Shown here: in pieces, positions 37,094 through 48,286 of the stretch | Layout of the letters: each line of letters opens with the position of its first letter | Position numbering within the stretch: position 1 is the stretch's first letter | NCBI RefSeq assembly: GCF_011745365.1 | Contig: NW_024468917.1 | Location: 62,001 to 126,000, forward strand | Length of the DNA: 64,000 bases | DNA from: Cryphonectria parasitica EP155 | Lineage: Eukaryota > Ascomycota > Sordariomycetes > Diaporthales > Cryphonectriaceae | Reading direction: 5' to 3' | Translations under genes and position numbers: made by a program | The notes under the pieces: generated by a model | Database searches by the model: none | Told to the model about the DNA's origin: nothing | The model's input: only the letters and a program-made list of their open reading frames with translations

Positions 37094-38237
37094 GACTCTG
37101 GGCCTATGTGTTCATGGGGCATCTGGGCACGTAGCACTGATCAACCTGGGCCCAGTGTCTTTTTGGCAATTCTTTCATCTTTGTCGGTATAGCACCGCCG
37201 ATGGTCGATCACGCTCCCACCCGTCGGAGAATTGGACATCACATTTTTCTTTCTTTGTAGATACCTTTTAGTACTTTCTATTCATTAGCAGTGCTACAGC
37301 ACGGCGAAACCTGTGACTATCGGAGCACTTGCTCTGATAGTCGCTGGGGTTTGGATGTATTCAGTAGGGCCCATCTGGGTGTCCCCGCTACTTCAACAGC
37401 CTGGAATTTACTTTTCAATTCTGAGATAAACTGCACTGTGTCCGAGAAACAAAATGGTAATCCGTCTTGACTTCAACTTCCGAGTAGGCTAGCCAGGTGG
37501 GCACGATTTGTTCTCACGCAGAGCTCAGTACCAACTCAGTGCCAACTTGAGTACCGTGTCTCTCTATTCTGTTTGGATGGTCATTGTACGGTGGATATCC
37601 GGGTGTTCGAGGATGGCAACATGAGAGACCAAGCAGAGTGCTACAAGATACTAGATGATTATAGGATCCTCCGCCAATTTTTCCTATGGAAGAACGTGGA
37701 CCTGGGTCTGCTTGTCGAAGAGTAGAGGAGACGAATCATAGAGATATACAATGTATGCATCATTTATTGCTGTCCCAACATGTTTCCCTCCCATGATCCG
37801 AGGAGCCATCATATCAAGTCTGGCTCTGGCTTCTCGCCGTCGACAGAGCAAATAATGACACGCCACGCCACCACCGCGCCACGCCAGAGGGTATATATAT
37901 ATCGCTCGTGTAATGCACTCATGACCATCTCCAAAAAACCCACCATCTGGTGGTCCTCTAGGCGCCATTCAAGCGGGCCCAACCTCAATATACCAACATG
38001 CTAGATGCCCATGTTGTTTGCCCACTCCATACAGAAACCGTCCAGACAACATCGGGAGGTTTTCCCCTTTCTGGAAACCATGCCAGTGTCATGACATGTC
38101 TATATATCCTTGAAGAAACGCCAGTACTTGCTCATTCCCAAAAAACACAGAAGGGAGGAAAAAAAGGAAAGAGAAAAAGAAACGACGATCCAAAAACATT
38201 CCGCTCCCCTAGAATCAAAGTGCACGAGCTCCTTTTG
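37094..38237. other. Intergenic region between convergent genes
   Basis: 3' flanks of the secreted protein and the SLC35F-like carrier. Holds a near-perfect 28-bp palindrome at 37315-37342 (separate entry). No gene seen. Confidence 0.45.
37315..37342. repeat. 28-bp palindrome (hairpin)
   Basis: Arms GACTATCGGAGCA and TGCTCTGATAGTC flank a 2-base centre. Twelve of thirteen positions are complementary in DNA and the remaining one is a G-T pair, allowed in RNA. It lies 222 bases downstream of the stop of the secreted protein gene. Confidence 0.85.
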
Positions 38238-39827
38238 CTAGTCGTTGTGGCTGCTCGCCTTGTCACTTGCATCGTCATCGTCACTGCCATTGTCATCGGC
38301 ATCCACGTCGGCGTCGTCAATGTCCAGCTCCCTGCGGCGCTCCTCCTCGGTCATCTCCCGCCACGTGCTCACGGAAAGCATGACAAAGGCCACGATGATC
38401 ATGAGGCCGCCTACGATGGCGGCCAGGCTGAGGGGTTGGCCGGTCAGGAACCAGTCGCTCACGGCGACGATGAAGATGGTCAGGAGCGACGCGACGGAGC
38501 TCAGGACGGGCGACGTCAGGCTGATGAGGACGAGGAAGGACCCAGCAAAAGTGGCGTTCATGACGACCGACAAGAAGAGCCACCAGGCGGTCGCGCCGGT
38601 GGGGAGGGCGAACCTCTCGATCCCTGCGATGTGCAACAGAGGCAGGGGAAACCACAACACCAAGAGGGTGAAGCACCCGATCAGACTGCCGACAAGGTTG
38701 GCAAAGACCATGCCCCGCCCCGGACTGCAGCCTTCGGGCGGACAGGCAAACCTCTTGTACAGGACCTCGTAGAGACCGTAGAGGACAGAGCCACAGCCGA
38801 TGATGACATTGCCCAAGAAGCGGTTCCCGTCATCTCCCGCCCCGCTGGCCGACGGGCCGTTGGGCAATGCTGCTCCTTCTCCACCTCCTCCCTGCTTTGT
38901 GTCCCCATAAGCCACGACGATGACGCCGACGATGGCGATGACGACGGCGAAGCCCTTGTCGAGACGGAAGGGCTCCTTGAGCAGGGGGATCGAGAAGGCG
39001 TATGCGAAGAAGGCGGAGCAGTTGTAGATGGCTGTCAGGTCGGACGGAGTGGTGAGGTCGACGGCGATGTACCAGCTCAGGCCCGCGACGGTGAGGGCGC
39101 TGGTGACAAAGACGGTGGTCTTGAGCATGTAGCGGACGGGGCTCTGCGCCTGGTGGTAGTGTGGCACCTCGAGGGTGCGGCCGTGGACCATCTGCGCCGT
39201 GGTGCGACACAGCCAGACGTGCTTCCTCCAGAAGATGGGCCACGGCATGTCCCGCCTCTGCAGGCGGAGGATAAGGAGCTGGGTGGGCCACAGCAGCGCC
39301 CAGCTGCCGTGGGTCAGGTACAGCATGCAGTACGCCTTGTTCCACCCCAGATCATGCTGCACGTAAGCGGCCAGCTCCGTCTGAACACAGAAGGAGACGA
39401 GGGATATGACGAGGAAGACGGCAGCATAGGTGTACTTCTTGCGGGCGGCGAGGCGCGCATTCGTCGCGGGCGAGCGGCTGCGGAGCGTACTCCTCCTGGA
39501 GAAGGCAGGCCGGCGAGGCGTGCCGGATGTGCTGGCCGAGGCATTTGTGTGTCTCGAGACAGGCCGCGAGCCCGAGTCGGCGCCGGCGAGGAGGGGAGAC
39601 GGTCGGCGGTTGGCAGGATGAGGAACAGAATAGTAGCTATTCTGGTAGGCACGGCCGCGGTTGAGCTGATCGTGGTCGTGGGCGGTATCGAGATCGAGGT
39701 CGAGGTCAGGGTCGAGAGAACCGTCGGAGCCGTCGGAGCCGTCGGAGCCGCGGGGCTTGTGCTTCTTCTGGAGTAAAGGCTTTCCGGAAGGCGTGCCGTC
39801 GCGCACCAAAGACTTGCGATCCCCCAT
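38238..39827 (-). CDS. SLC35F/EamA-type drug-metabolite transporter superfamily protein
   Basis: Single-exon gene of 529 aa. The cytosolic N-terminal 130 residues are hydrophilic, with SDG repeats from a 9-bp tandem repeat and an Asp/Leu run (DPDLDLDLD). About ten membrane segments follow, beginning at YTYAAVFLVISLVSFCVQTELAAYV and including SALTVAGLSWYIAVDLTTPS, FAVVIAIVGVIVVAYGD and the pair VVMNATFAGSFLVLISLTSP / VLSSVASLLTIFIVAVSDWF. The two-repeat layout and the SDWFLTGQPLSL segment fit the SLC35F5/yeast Thi74-like branch of the DMT superfamily, usually in vacuole or endomembranes. The acidic C-terminus (DDADVDADDNGSDDDD) is cytosolic. Substrate unknown. Confidence 0.86.
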   Translation of the reverse strand: MGDRKSLVRDGTPSGKPLLQKKHKPRGSDGSDGSDGSLDPDLDLDLDTAHDHDQLNRGRAYQNSYYSVPHPANRRPSPLLAGADSGSRPVSRHTNASASTSGTPRRPAFSRRSTLRSRSPATNARLAARKKYTYAAVFLVISLVSFCVQTELAAYVQHDLGWNKAYCMLYLTHGSWALLWPTQLLILRLQRRDMPWPIFWRKHVWLCRTTAQMVHGRTLEVPHYHQAQSPVRYMLKTTVFVTSALTVAGLSWYIAVDLTTPSDLTAIYNCSAFFAYAFSIPLLKEPFRLDKGFAVVIAIVGVIVVAYGDTKQGGGGEGAALPNGPSASGAGDDGNRFLGNVIIGCGSVLYGLYEVLYKRFACPPEGCSPGRGMVFANLVGSLIGCFTLLVLWFPLPLLHIAGIERFALPTGATAWWLFLSVVMNATFAGSFLVLISLTSPVLSSVASLLTIFIVAVSDWFLTGQPLSLAAIVGGLMIIVAFVMLSVSTWREMTEEERRRELDIDDADVDADDNGSDDDDASDKASSHND

Positions 39828-41092
39828 GGCTGGAAGCGCGACTGCGACCTTATCGCGAGGCTGGAGGGGGAGGGGTGAATGTCGACAAGGCGTCAGGGCC
39901 GAGGAGGCGAGCCCGCGGTAGGAGACGGTAAAGACTGTTGGGCTCGACAGAGCATAGGAGTGGATGCTCTAGAGGATGAGGAGACGAAGAGGAGCCCGTA
40001 GTCGTCGTTGTCCACGGTGGTGAGGGGCAGGAAGAGCAGCCGAGGAGGAGGGTCAAGAGAGAAGAAACTGCTCTTGGCTGCGTAGGAGGAACGAAATATA
40101 GGAAAAAGGAGGCCGAGGTCGAGTGAAGGGATCGGGCCCCGTCATGTGGCCACTACCGCCAGAGAGTAAATATAATACAGAATTAGAAGCCAACAATATT
40201 ATGGGAGGTGAGGCGACGTGCAGCACACAAGACCCAGGAGGCAGGATACTTTGCAACCCTAGTATCTTAGGCAAGGATGAATAAAATAAGTAATTAAGAT
40301 GGAGGAGGAGACTGGGATAGGCAGAGTATGTATTGTAAATCGTAGTTGCGCAATCACATGCCCTTTGAAACCGCGTTCGAGCGATGGCCATCATTTTCTC
40401 CCTTCTTTCTTTGTACAGCCCGGGCCCCAGCCTGGAGCAAGGTTCTGCGCCCAAATTTCAGGGTCCAGAGGGGATGTACTAGGGCCCCGACAGCCTGGGC
40501 AACCACTGTAGTAAGCTTGGTTCATGGTCGCAGAGCCTATCTACGTAGTACGATATGTTGAGTAGTAGTGTGGGGGATTACAGGGATGTACAGAACAGTA
40601 TGTTGGTACGCTGTGGGGCCCCTGCTGCGAAACATCTCACATGCTGCTGTACCATCCCACGCGACATCTTGGTCACTTGTCATTTTTTCTTGTCTGTCCA
40701 TCTAGAAAGCCTCTTGTGACCAATCCTCCGGATCGTCATCACCAGTAGGAGCCTTCTTTCTCTGATGGGAAACGGTAGGTCACACAGCCTGAAGATATGC
40801 TGACAGGACAGTATTTGGATCGGATCAGGCCTCAGCAGAGCGAAATACATCCCACCACGGATCTAGGACAGACCATGGGCCTACGATATCCACAACTAGA
40901 ACGCAAGGACGATCCATGGCCCTTCTCCCGCCAGATCTTCGACCCAAGGACGCAACGAGCAGCGTACAACTGACATCCCTTTCTTTTCCCCCCTCTTCTG
41001 CGAGCGGGGTGGTTTGGTTTGACAAAAAGCTTGAAATTCGGCTCTATAATACACAGTACGCGCGAGCGAGCCTCGACTGTACTCTCCTCTTC
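39828..41092. other. Intergenic region
   Basis: Promoter of the SLC35F-like gene (CT-rich when read on the minus strand, 39850-40080) and 3' flank of the AAAP transporter gene. No gene supported. Confidence 0.45.
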
Positions 41093-42671
41093 TTAGGCAT
41101 TGCTTGCACACGTCCACGGTCTTGACGAGCTGCTGCCCTCGATGCTGACCACTGTGCTCCACAGGCCGACGGCACAGAACATGAGGCCAACAATCACCAG
41201 GCCGACATTCGCGACCAGTCCGACCCGCCGCTGCGAGTATTCCCCCCTGTGCAGGAATAGCCACATCAGTCCAGGCACTCCGTATGAGAACCAGCTCACA
41301 AAGAGTGCGGCCACCAGACTCAACAAGCTGTTGAAGATGGGGATCGACTCGGCAATCACAAACGCAAGCACCCAGATCCCCAGCATCATCCCAATCCACA
41401 CGGCCGTTCCAAGCCGCGTCCGTCTCGCCACATGTTCTGTACCCCCAAACACCCGCTCAAACATGAAGGTTCCGGCCACGTGAGCTGTGTGACGCGTTAG
41501 CTACAACAACTTGTCGGAGTATTTGGGAGTGATGTGGTGGGAGGTTCTTACCATAGATGACACCCGCAATCACAATCGTCGGCAGAGCGATACCCCAGAT
41601 CACCTTGCGAACCACCGTAGTGCCGGCAGCAGACAGGGCGGGCGACGGCACATCGGGTCCGACATAGATATAGATGACGATGGCCGAGACCAGGTACAGC
41701 GACGTGTCCAGGATCTGCAGGGCGAGCAGGGCCTTGGGCCAGTCCTTCTTGTCCTTGAGCTCGCTCATGACGGTGAAGAAGCACGAGTGGGCGCAGAAGG
41801 CGATGGAGATGTTGGTCGCCGCGAGGAATCCAGTCGCGAACCCAATCTGCCGGGAGATGTCGATGCTCGTGCTGCCGATCGGCTTCTCGATCGCCACGTC
41901 CACGATGGTCACCAGAACGGCCGAGAGGATGGATAAGGACGACGCGATGCTCATGTAGGACGTGTACTTCAACGTCCGTCCCACGTTGAAGAGGAAGAAG
42001 ATGACCAGTCCAACCCCGGCCCACATCACCGTGCACTGCGAGCTGTTGGACAGGTTGTTGAGGGCGATCGTCCACGTCAGGAGGTGGCTACCCATCACGA
42101 AGACCATAAAGATGGTCTGGCCCCAGCCCAAGACCAAGAAGCAGACGCGTCCTGCCGCCGGCCCCCATAGCGTCTCTCCCATCACCCCGCCCGCATCGCC
42201 GAATGATCGGATGTTTGGGTACAGCTGACAAAACTTTCCAAAGACCAGGCCCGAGTAACCCGAGATGATGGCGATGATGATGATAACAATGATTCCCGGC
42301 ACGAGTCCCAAAGTGGCCATGACCGAGGGCAGCGAGAGGATGCCCAGGGATACGGTTTCTGCGACCAGCACCACAGCTGCGCGCCTGTTTTGCCCCCCAT
42401 TCCATGTCAGAAATGCTGTGTTGCTTTCCATACCGAGGTTTTCTCTTCTCCACAGCCGGGTGCGTTTCCTCCAGTGATTGACTTACCACCATGAAAGGGT
42501 ATGATAGTTGATCTCCTCACCCTCTTCCCGTGCCAGGCTGGCGCTTGTCCTGACATACTCGGGTGGGCTCGATTCCTCAGATTTCTTGTCTGGACTCCCA
42601 GACGAAGCCGAGGCCTCCTCAAGGTCCAAAGACCTTGCAGGCTTCTCCCGCAGAGCGGACTGCATTCTCAT
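41093..42671 (-). CDS. AAAP-family amino-acid transporter
   Basis: Plasma- or vacuolar-membrane amino-acid/auxin-permease-type carrier (Aa_trans). Exons 42671-42487, 42384-41552 and 41484-41093 give 469 aa. Splicing restores the family signature HTLSWWRAAVVLVAETVSLG, followed by LSLPSVMATLGLVPG. About 11 membrane segments are visible, including SHLLTWTIALNNLS, MSIASSLSILSAVLVTIV and IALPTIVIAGVIYAHVA. The start is the ATG at 42671; a second ATG two codons on is equally possible. The acidic N-terminus (DLEEASASSGSPDKKSEE) may be regulatory. Close fungal relatives include MTR-like neutral amino-acid permeases. Substrate not readable. Confidence 0.9.
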
Positions 42672-44589
42672 CTCCTGTTGCAGGAATTTAATTATCCGGA
42701 CTGGCTGAGATGACAACGTTGATAGTCCGCCTGATTTTGTGTCCTGAAGGAAAAATGTACGTGAAGAGAGCTGTGTTGGTCGGGCGTTTCAAGAACCAGA
42801 TCAAGGGCAGACATCACAACAACAATAGTAGGGCATTACAGTCATAAATACGGTTGATCCTGTCCCAACTCCCGAGAGCCGTAATCGGATGGGCCCTGAC
42901 GATGGCAAAAGGCAAAAAGCAAAGAGAAGAAAAACCCTTCTGACTCTGTCTCACCAGCCTTGCCCACTAGCCTGGGTTGCATTGCTCATCTATCCACAAA
43001 AAGTCCGGACTACGTGCGCCGGTTCTGGCCCGACCAGTGGACCGGAAGCGACCGGGCGAGGCTGTTCATAGCTCATATGATGGTCTGGTATAAGGCAGCC
43101 TTCTCTCGAGGCTGGGACAGCCTGTGAGGTAAGACGGAGGCAGGGCCTGGTGCCGTCCATTAGTTTTATATCTGCTCAATGCTCACGTTGCCCACGACGT
43201 TAACCCTCACGACCTTTTCTTAAGCCGTCATTTTCCTTTCTTCCCCAGGGGACCAAGTGACTCTCAGTTGCTGATCGACTTTGAGACCAAGATTGGGGTG
43301 GTGGCAAGTTGCGATCCAGGTGGAAACATTGTTGGACCATGCTGTAAAATTTACGTGATTTTACGTGATGGGATCAGTTTTGCTGGAGCCCGGATCCGCT
43401 TCTCTTGCAAGCACCACTGCAGGTCGGTCATGCCGAGCAAGATTTCTTTGGCCGCCACGCTCCGGAGTCGACCGTCAGGTGATTCTCACTTTTCACCTAT
43501 GCCACGAGAAACAGACGCCTTCATCTCTACCTATCTCCTCTATACGCACCACTGGGACCGCCATGGAAGGAAGTTTGCAACGCGCTCTCGCTCTCTCGCC
43601 ACCTATCTAAATAATCAGTTAAACTAGCGTCCTCTCAAGAAAAACCGTTCGACCATCTGCCGTGACCGATGGACACCCAAGAGCCGCAAAAGTGGATCGC
43701 TCCACAGCAGTTTTGCTCTTGTTCCTTTGTCTTTGATCTCCACTCATACTTGGCCTACAATATCCGAGACACACATACTTTGCACGGGAGGGTGTCTTTT
43801 TCTCCCCCACCGGATCATGGCCCTATTTACTTCAAGCGTCGTCAGTGCACAGAGAGGGGTTTTCCCGCCCATGCAAGGCGAAGCCATGCGATCTCGGGCC
43901 GTCCCTTCTGGGAAATCAAAATGAAAATAAAACCAAAGACTAAAGAAATGATACACAGGTTGTGATGAGGATCAAACCATGGCTCCCCTGACCATTGCCA
44001 CACCTCGTCCAGCAGCCCACATAGATCCCCACGGGGTTCGTACGTGCACTGCATCAGCTCATTTGCGATGGCTCTCATTGGGCTGTCTAGAAATCCTCGG
44101 CTACATGACTGTTGATTTTCGGTTGTGACCGTGTTGTTCATTGTGAGCTTCTGGCGAATGTGCGTTGCTGCTGCTCGAGGTGAAGCTGGGATACAGTTAA
44201 AATCCAGGGGGCTCTCATCGTAACTATGTGCATACAGTACGGTGCTTTATATCCCTTCATGTGCTTTGAAAACCTTATCGAGTCGAATTGTACTTGGTCG
44301 AGATGACACATGTTTGCCGCCAGTCTGTTGGAACGATGAAACTTACTAGAGTGATGATGATGTTGAGAAGGTAGACGAATCAGGCCTTGTGTGCATGGGG
44401 ACTTCTATTGATTTAAACAGTCTGCTATGTCTGCGAGATCCCATACATGTCCTCTCAGACTAGCTACGACTCCTAGCCATATTGGCTATCAAGTCTGCGC
44501 CCAGGCGGACGTCAATAGAAAGCCTCCTCCTCCTCCTCTTTCTCATCTACCTCCATCCTGCTGCGTGGGCCAGCCTAGGGTCTCCCAGC
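42672..44589. other. 1.9-kb intergenic region
   Basis: Promoter region of the AAAP gene and 3' flank of the dehydratase gene. It contains a perfect 10-bp tandem duplication (TTTACGTGAT twice, 43350-43369). A 119-codon frame at 43268-43627 has no domain, intron or composition that supports it. Confidence 0.45.
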
Positions 44590-46640
44590 TCAGAAGCTAG
44601 AATGTTCTGCTCCTGCAGCCGTCAAGAAATCAAAGTCCACGCCGTCTTCTGCTTGGTTCACATGGCGTTCATAGAGACCCCTGTAGCCCCGGACCGGCTT
44701 TCTCCTCCTCTCGCTCGGACCACGGCTCTCCTTGGTCCCATCCAGCCTCTCCCTCCTCTCTGCTATCCTGCGGGCGATCTCGTCCGCGCTCAGCTCTACC
44801 TCCAGCAGCCTCTTGTCCACATCACACACAATCACATCCCTATTCCTGACGACGCCGAGGACGCTCTCGGGCAGCGCCGCCTCGGGCGAGATGTGCAGGA
44901 TGACACTCCCACCCGCCGTGCCCGACATGCGCCCGTCTGAGAGGCGGAGCATGTCCTGGACGCCCTGGACGGCAAGCTTCCTTGGGATGGGGACCAGCCC
45001 CGCCTCGGGCATTCCAGGATTCAAAAAGCCTATGGGGCCGATGCCTTGCAGGACCAGCACGGAGTCCTTGTCAACGGCGAGGTCGGGATCGTCTATGCGC
45101 GCAGCCAGGTCCGCAGGCCCGGCAAAGACGACCGCCCGGCCCCGGTGGGAGAGGAGGTGCCGGTATTTGCTGGCGCTGGCTTTCATGACGGCCCCGTGGG
45201 GTGCCAGGTTGCCTCTCAAGACGAGCAGCGATGAAGACTCGTAGACGGGGTCGTCGAGCGGCCGGATAATGGCACGCGAGAACGGAAAGGTCCTGAACGG
45301 GGTCGCGTCCAGGACTTGTCCCATCGTCTGCCCTGTCAATGTCATCGCCTCGAGCCGTAGGAGCGGGCGCAGCGTATGCAACAGGGCCAGCATCCCCCCG
45401 GCGTTGTGCAGGTCGGTCATGTAGTTGTCACCGCTCGGCTTGAGGTCCACAAGCAGAGGTGTCCTGCGCCCGATGTCGTCAATCGTCTGCAGGGTGACCT
45501 TGCCTGCCACGCCGGGATGGCGGTTGGCGATGGCGAGCAGGTGGACGATGCCGTTCGTGGAGCCACCTATGGCCTGCAGCACAGTAACGGCGTTGTGGAA
45601 GGAGGCCTCGCTCAGCACTGTGGCCAGGGAGAGCGGGCTGTCGGTGCTGTTTGTGAGGGACTGTGCTGCGAGGACGGCATTCTTGCCTGTGTCTTCGGCC
45701 ACACGAAGGCGTGCGCTTGATACCGCTGGGGCTGTCCTGTTTAGTTGTGGTTCAGTACAACAGTAGAAACAACACAACGGCTTTGGAGGAGACAGTACTC
45801 ACGCGCCAGCTCTCAGATCCATCAGTCCTAGAGCGGCGACGAGGCAGGCCATGGTTGACGCGGTACCCATCACACCACACGACCCAGCGGTAGGGGCCAG
45901 CTCTGCATTGAGCTCCGAGATATCCTCGACGTCGAGCTCGTCGCCACGGTACGCAGCCCAGTTGTTCCGGCAGTCGGTGCAGGCGCCGATCCTCTGGCCC
46001 CTGAAGCTGCCGGGCATCATTGGGCCCGTGATCAGGGGCAGCACAGGCTTGCCCGATGAGATGCCTCCCATGATCTGGGCAGGGACTGTCTTGTCACATC
46101 CTGTAGCAGGGCTCGAATGTGTGAGCTTCTCGAGGGTGGTCATGTGCAGCAACAGCAGCAGCATCACTTACCCCCAATGACAATACAGGCATCCACAGGC
46201 TGCGCCCTGATCATCTCCTCCGTGTCCATGCTCATCAGGTTCCTCAGGAACATGCTCGTCGGCGAGGAGAAGGACTCGTGGATGCTGATGGTGGGGAACT
46301 CCATCGCCAGTCCGCCGCCCAGCTGCACGCCCCTCTTGGCCGCCTCGATGAGCTGCGGCACGTTGGCGTGGCAGGGGTTGAAGGCGGAATATGTGTTGAC
46401 GATGCCCACGATAGGCCGCGAGAGGGCATCCTCGCTGTAGCCGAGGGCCTTGATGAAGGCTTTGCGGAGGAAGAGGGCAAAGTGCGGGTCGCCATAGTTG
46501 GGTAGGCCTTGTCTCATGCCTCTGATGGGCTGAATGGGTCGACTGAGGTCATAATCCGCGAGGTGGTCCGGCACAGAGGCTTTGGTCTGTCCATCTTCTT
46601 TGGGTTGTGATGGTGTCGATTCGCGTTCGGGGTCTGCCAT
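44590..46640 (-). CDS. IlvD/Edd-family Fe-S dehydratase, sugar-acid type candidate
   Basis: Exons 46640-46172, 46100-45803 and 45736-44590 give 637 aa. Members dehydrate 2,3-dihydroxy acids to 2-keto acids (dihydroxy-acid, aldonate or phosphogluconate dehydratases). The three cluster cysteines are seen in FNPCHANVP, GGCDKTVPAQ (restored across intron 1) and GSCGVMGTASTM. The C-terminal SDGRMSGTAGGSVILHISPEA holds the catalytic serine motif. The N-terminus (MADPERESTPSQPKED) lacks a mitochondrial presequence, unlike housekeeping Ilv3, so this is probably a cytosolic paralogue in sugar-acid catabolism. It is followed upstream on the same strand by an Ldh_2 oxidoreductase and then a divergent ACS-type symporter, which supports a catabolic role. 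Substrate undetermined. Confidence 0.9.
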
Positions 46641-47127
46641 GTTGTGTGTTTGACTGAGGAAACAAAATAATTAATCTGATACAAGTCTCTCAGGAGAATG
46701 CTCTCTCTCGCTCTCCACTCCCTCCTCTGCAGTGAGGCTGGAATAGAGCTTCTCAGGGTGGCTATCATGCGCGATGCCCTTTTGGCCAATGGTATTATAC
46801 ATGTACTGGATTACGTGCTGTGTGGGAGAATGTTCCCACAGCAGCGGGCGGGCTGCTTAGCAGGGGCTACAGTACAGTGGCCCAGTGGTTTACAGGGGAT
46901 CCCCGCGGGAATCAGTTAGCACTATAGGCGCTGAACTTTTATCAAGCAGTATGAGATTTGGTCCTCAAAGCCAATATTCTTATCCAGTTGTATTCTTATA
47001 CTTTCTGGTTATTATTACTACGAAGTAGTAGAGGCACATGAGGCGTAGAAGCTACTATGGTTCAACATGGCGGGAAATTTACACGTCTTCCTTTTGCCTT
47101 TCTTTTACCACAGGCAGTTTGTTTCTT
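46641..47127. other. Short intergenic region
   Basis: Promoter of the dehydratase gene and 3' flank of the Ldh_2 gene, both on the minus strand. No gene seen. Confidence 0.45.
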
Positions 47128-48286
47128 TCATACCAATATGTCTACACCGGCCGCCTTTGCCTCCTGGTTCAGCACCTCGATCTCTGCCCTTGCATATGGG
47201 ATGCCCGACTTGAGCCTCTCTTCCCTTCGCGCCATCTCAATCTCGCCCGGGAAATAGATACGGTCGACCCCCTGCATCTTCTCCGAGCCTACCACGCGGT
47301 CGTAAAGATATTTCATCCTCGCCCTGAAATCCTCTGCACTCATGAAGAGATCAGGTCGCATGGCCACGATGAAATGGCCAACGTCTCCTGGCCTCGAGGG
47401 GTCATAGGGCCCCGCCACATGACCAGCATAGGCTGAGCCTGACAGGACGCCAGAGAAGACGTCCATCATGATGGCCAGTGCTGAACCCTTGGGCCCCCCC
47501 ATGGGCAGCATGGCCCCACCGTCCAGGGCCTCGGCCGGGTCCGTCGTGCGGTTCCCGTGCTTATCCAGCGCCCAGTCCTCCGGGATGGGCTCCCCCCTCC
47601 GCAGGGCCTTGTAGACCTTGCCTCTGGCCGCCACCGACGGGGCCATGTCAAGTATAAAAGGGATGGGCTCCCCCGGCGCGCCGCAGGCAATAGGACTCAC
47701 GCCCAGCAGCTGCTCCCTGCCTCCCCAGGCGGGCAGGGCGGGCGAGCTGTTGGTGAAGACGAGCGACATCAGGTCTGCGTCGAGGGCCTGCTGCACTACC
47801 CATGCCGACATGCCAAAGTGGTTGCTGTGGTTGCAGGCGACCATGCCGATGCCGTATGTCTTTGCCATGTCTACTGCAGCCGTCATGGCCTTCTTGGCGA
47901 CGACGGCGCCGAAGGCATTGTGGCCATCGACATCTGTTTGGGCATTTGTAGCCAAGTCAGTGATGGCCAAAGAGGGTACCGTTTCAAGCCATCTTTCATT
48001 TGTTTTCAATGTATCACATACGTGCAACTACAGGTGTGACCTGCTCCAACGTCGGGCTGGCCTTGGGATCTAGAACCTGTTGACGCAGACGTTTTAGGTA
48101 CGAAGGGAGGCGATTGATGCCGTGCGAGTCCACACCGCGCAGGTCGGCCGAGACAAGATTGTCAGCTACGACTGCTGCGTCTTCTGGAGATACGGAATGG
48201 GCCTCGAGAATCTGCTGGGTGAAGCGCAGGGCGGCCTCATGCGGGACGCTGATGTATTCTGGGGCGGCCCCCTCAGCAGCAGCCAT
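47128..48286 (-). CDS. Malate/L-lactate dehydrogenase-like (Ldh_2) oxidoreductase
   Basis: NAD(P)-dependent 2-hydroxy/2-keto acid (or imino acid) oxidoreductase of the Ldh_2 family, cytosolic. Exons 48286-48022 and 47933-47128 give 356 aa, the usual length. The family signature with the catalytic histidine is ADLRGVDSHGINRLPSYLK. After the intron the chain reads HVDGHNAFGAVVAKKAM, then GMVACNHSNHFGMSAWV, the cofactor-binding region, and SPIACGAPGEPIPFILDMAPS. Known members act on malate, ureidoglycolate, sulfolactate, diketogulonate or piperideine-2-carboxylate. Head-to-tail with the IlvD-type dehydratase and divergent from a Dal5-like symporter, it could handle a 2-keto acid from sugar-acid breakdown; ureide metabolism is the main alternative. 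Confidence 0.92.

Noticed and set aside
37998..39776. 592-codon plus-strand frame opposite the SLC35F-like gene.
   Set aside because: Shadow of the carrier gene. The minus strand shows coherent membrane segments and family motifs; the plus-strand frame is highly charged nonsense.
43268..43627. 119-codon plus-strand frame between the AAAP and dehydratase genes.
   Set aside because: No recognisable motif, poor codon bias and no intron structure; probably chance.
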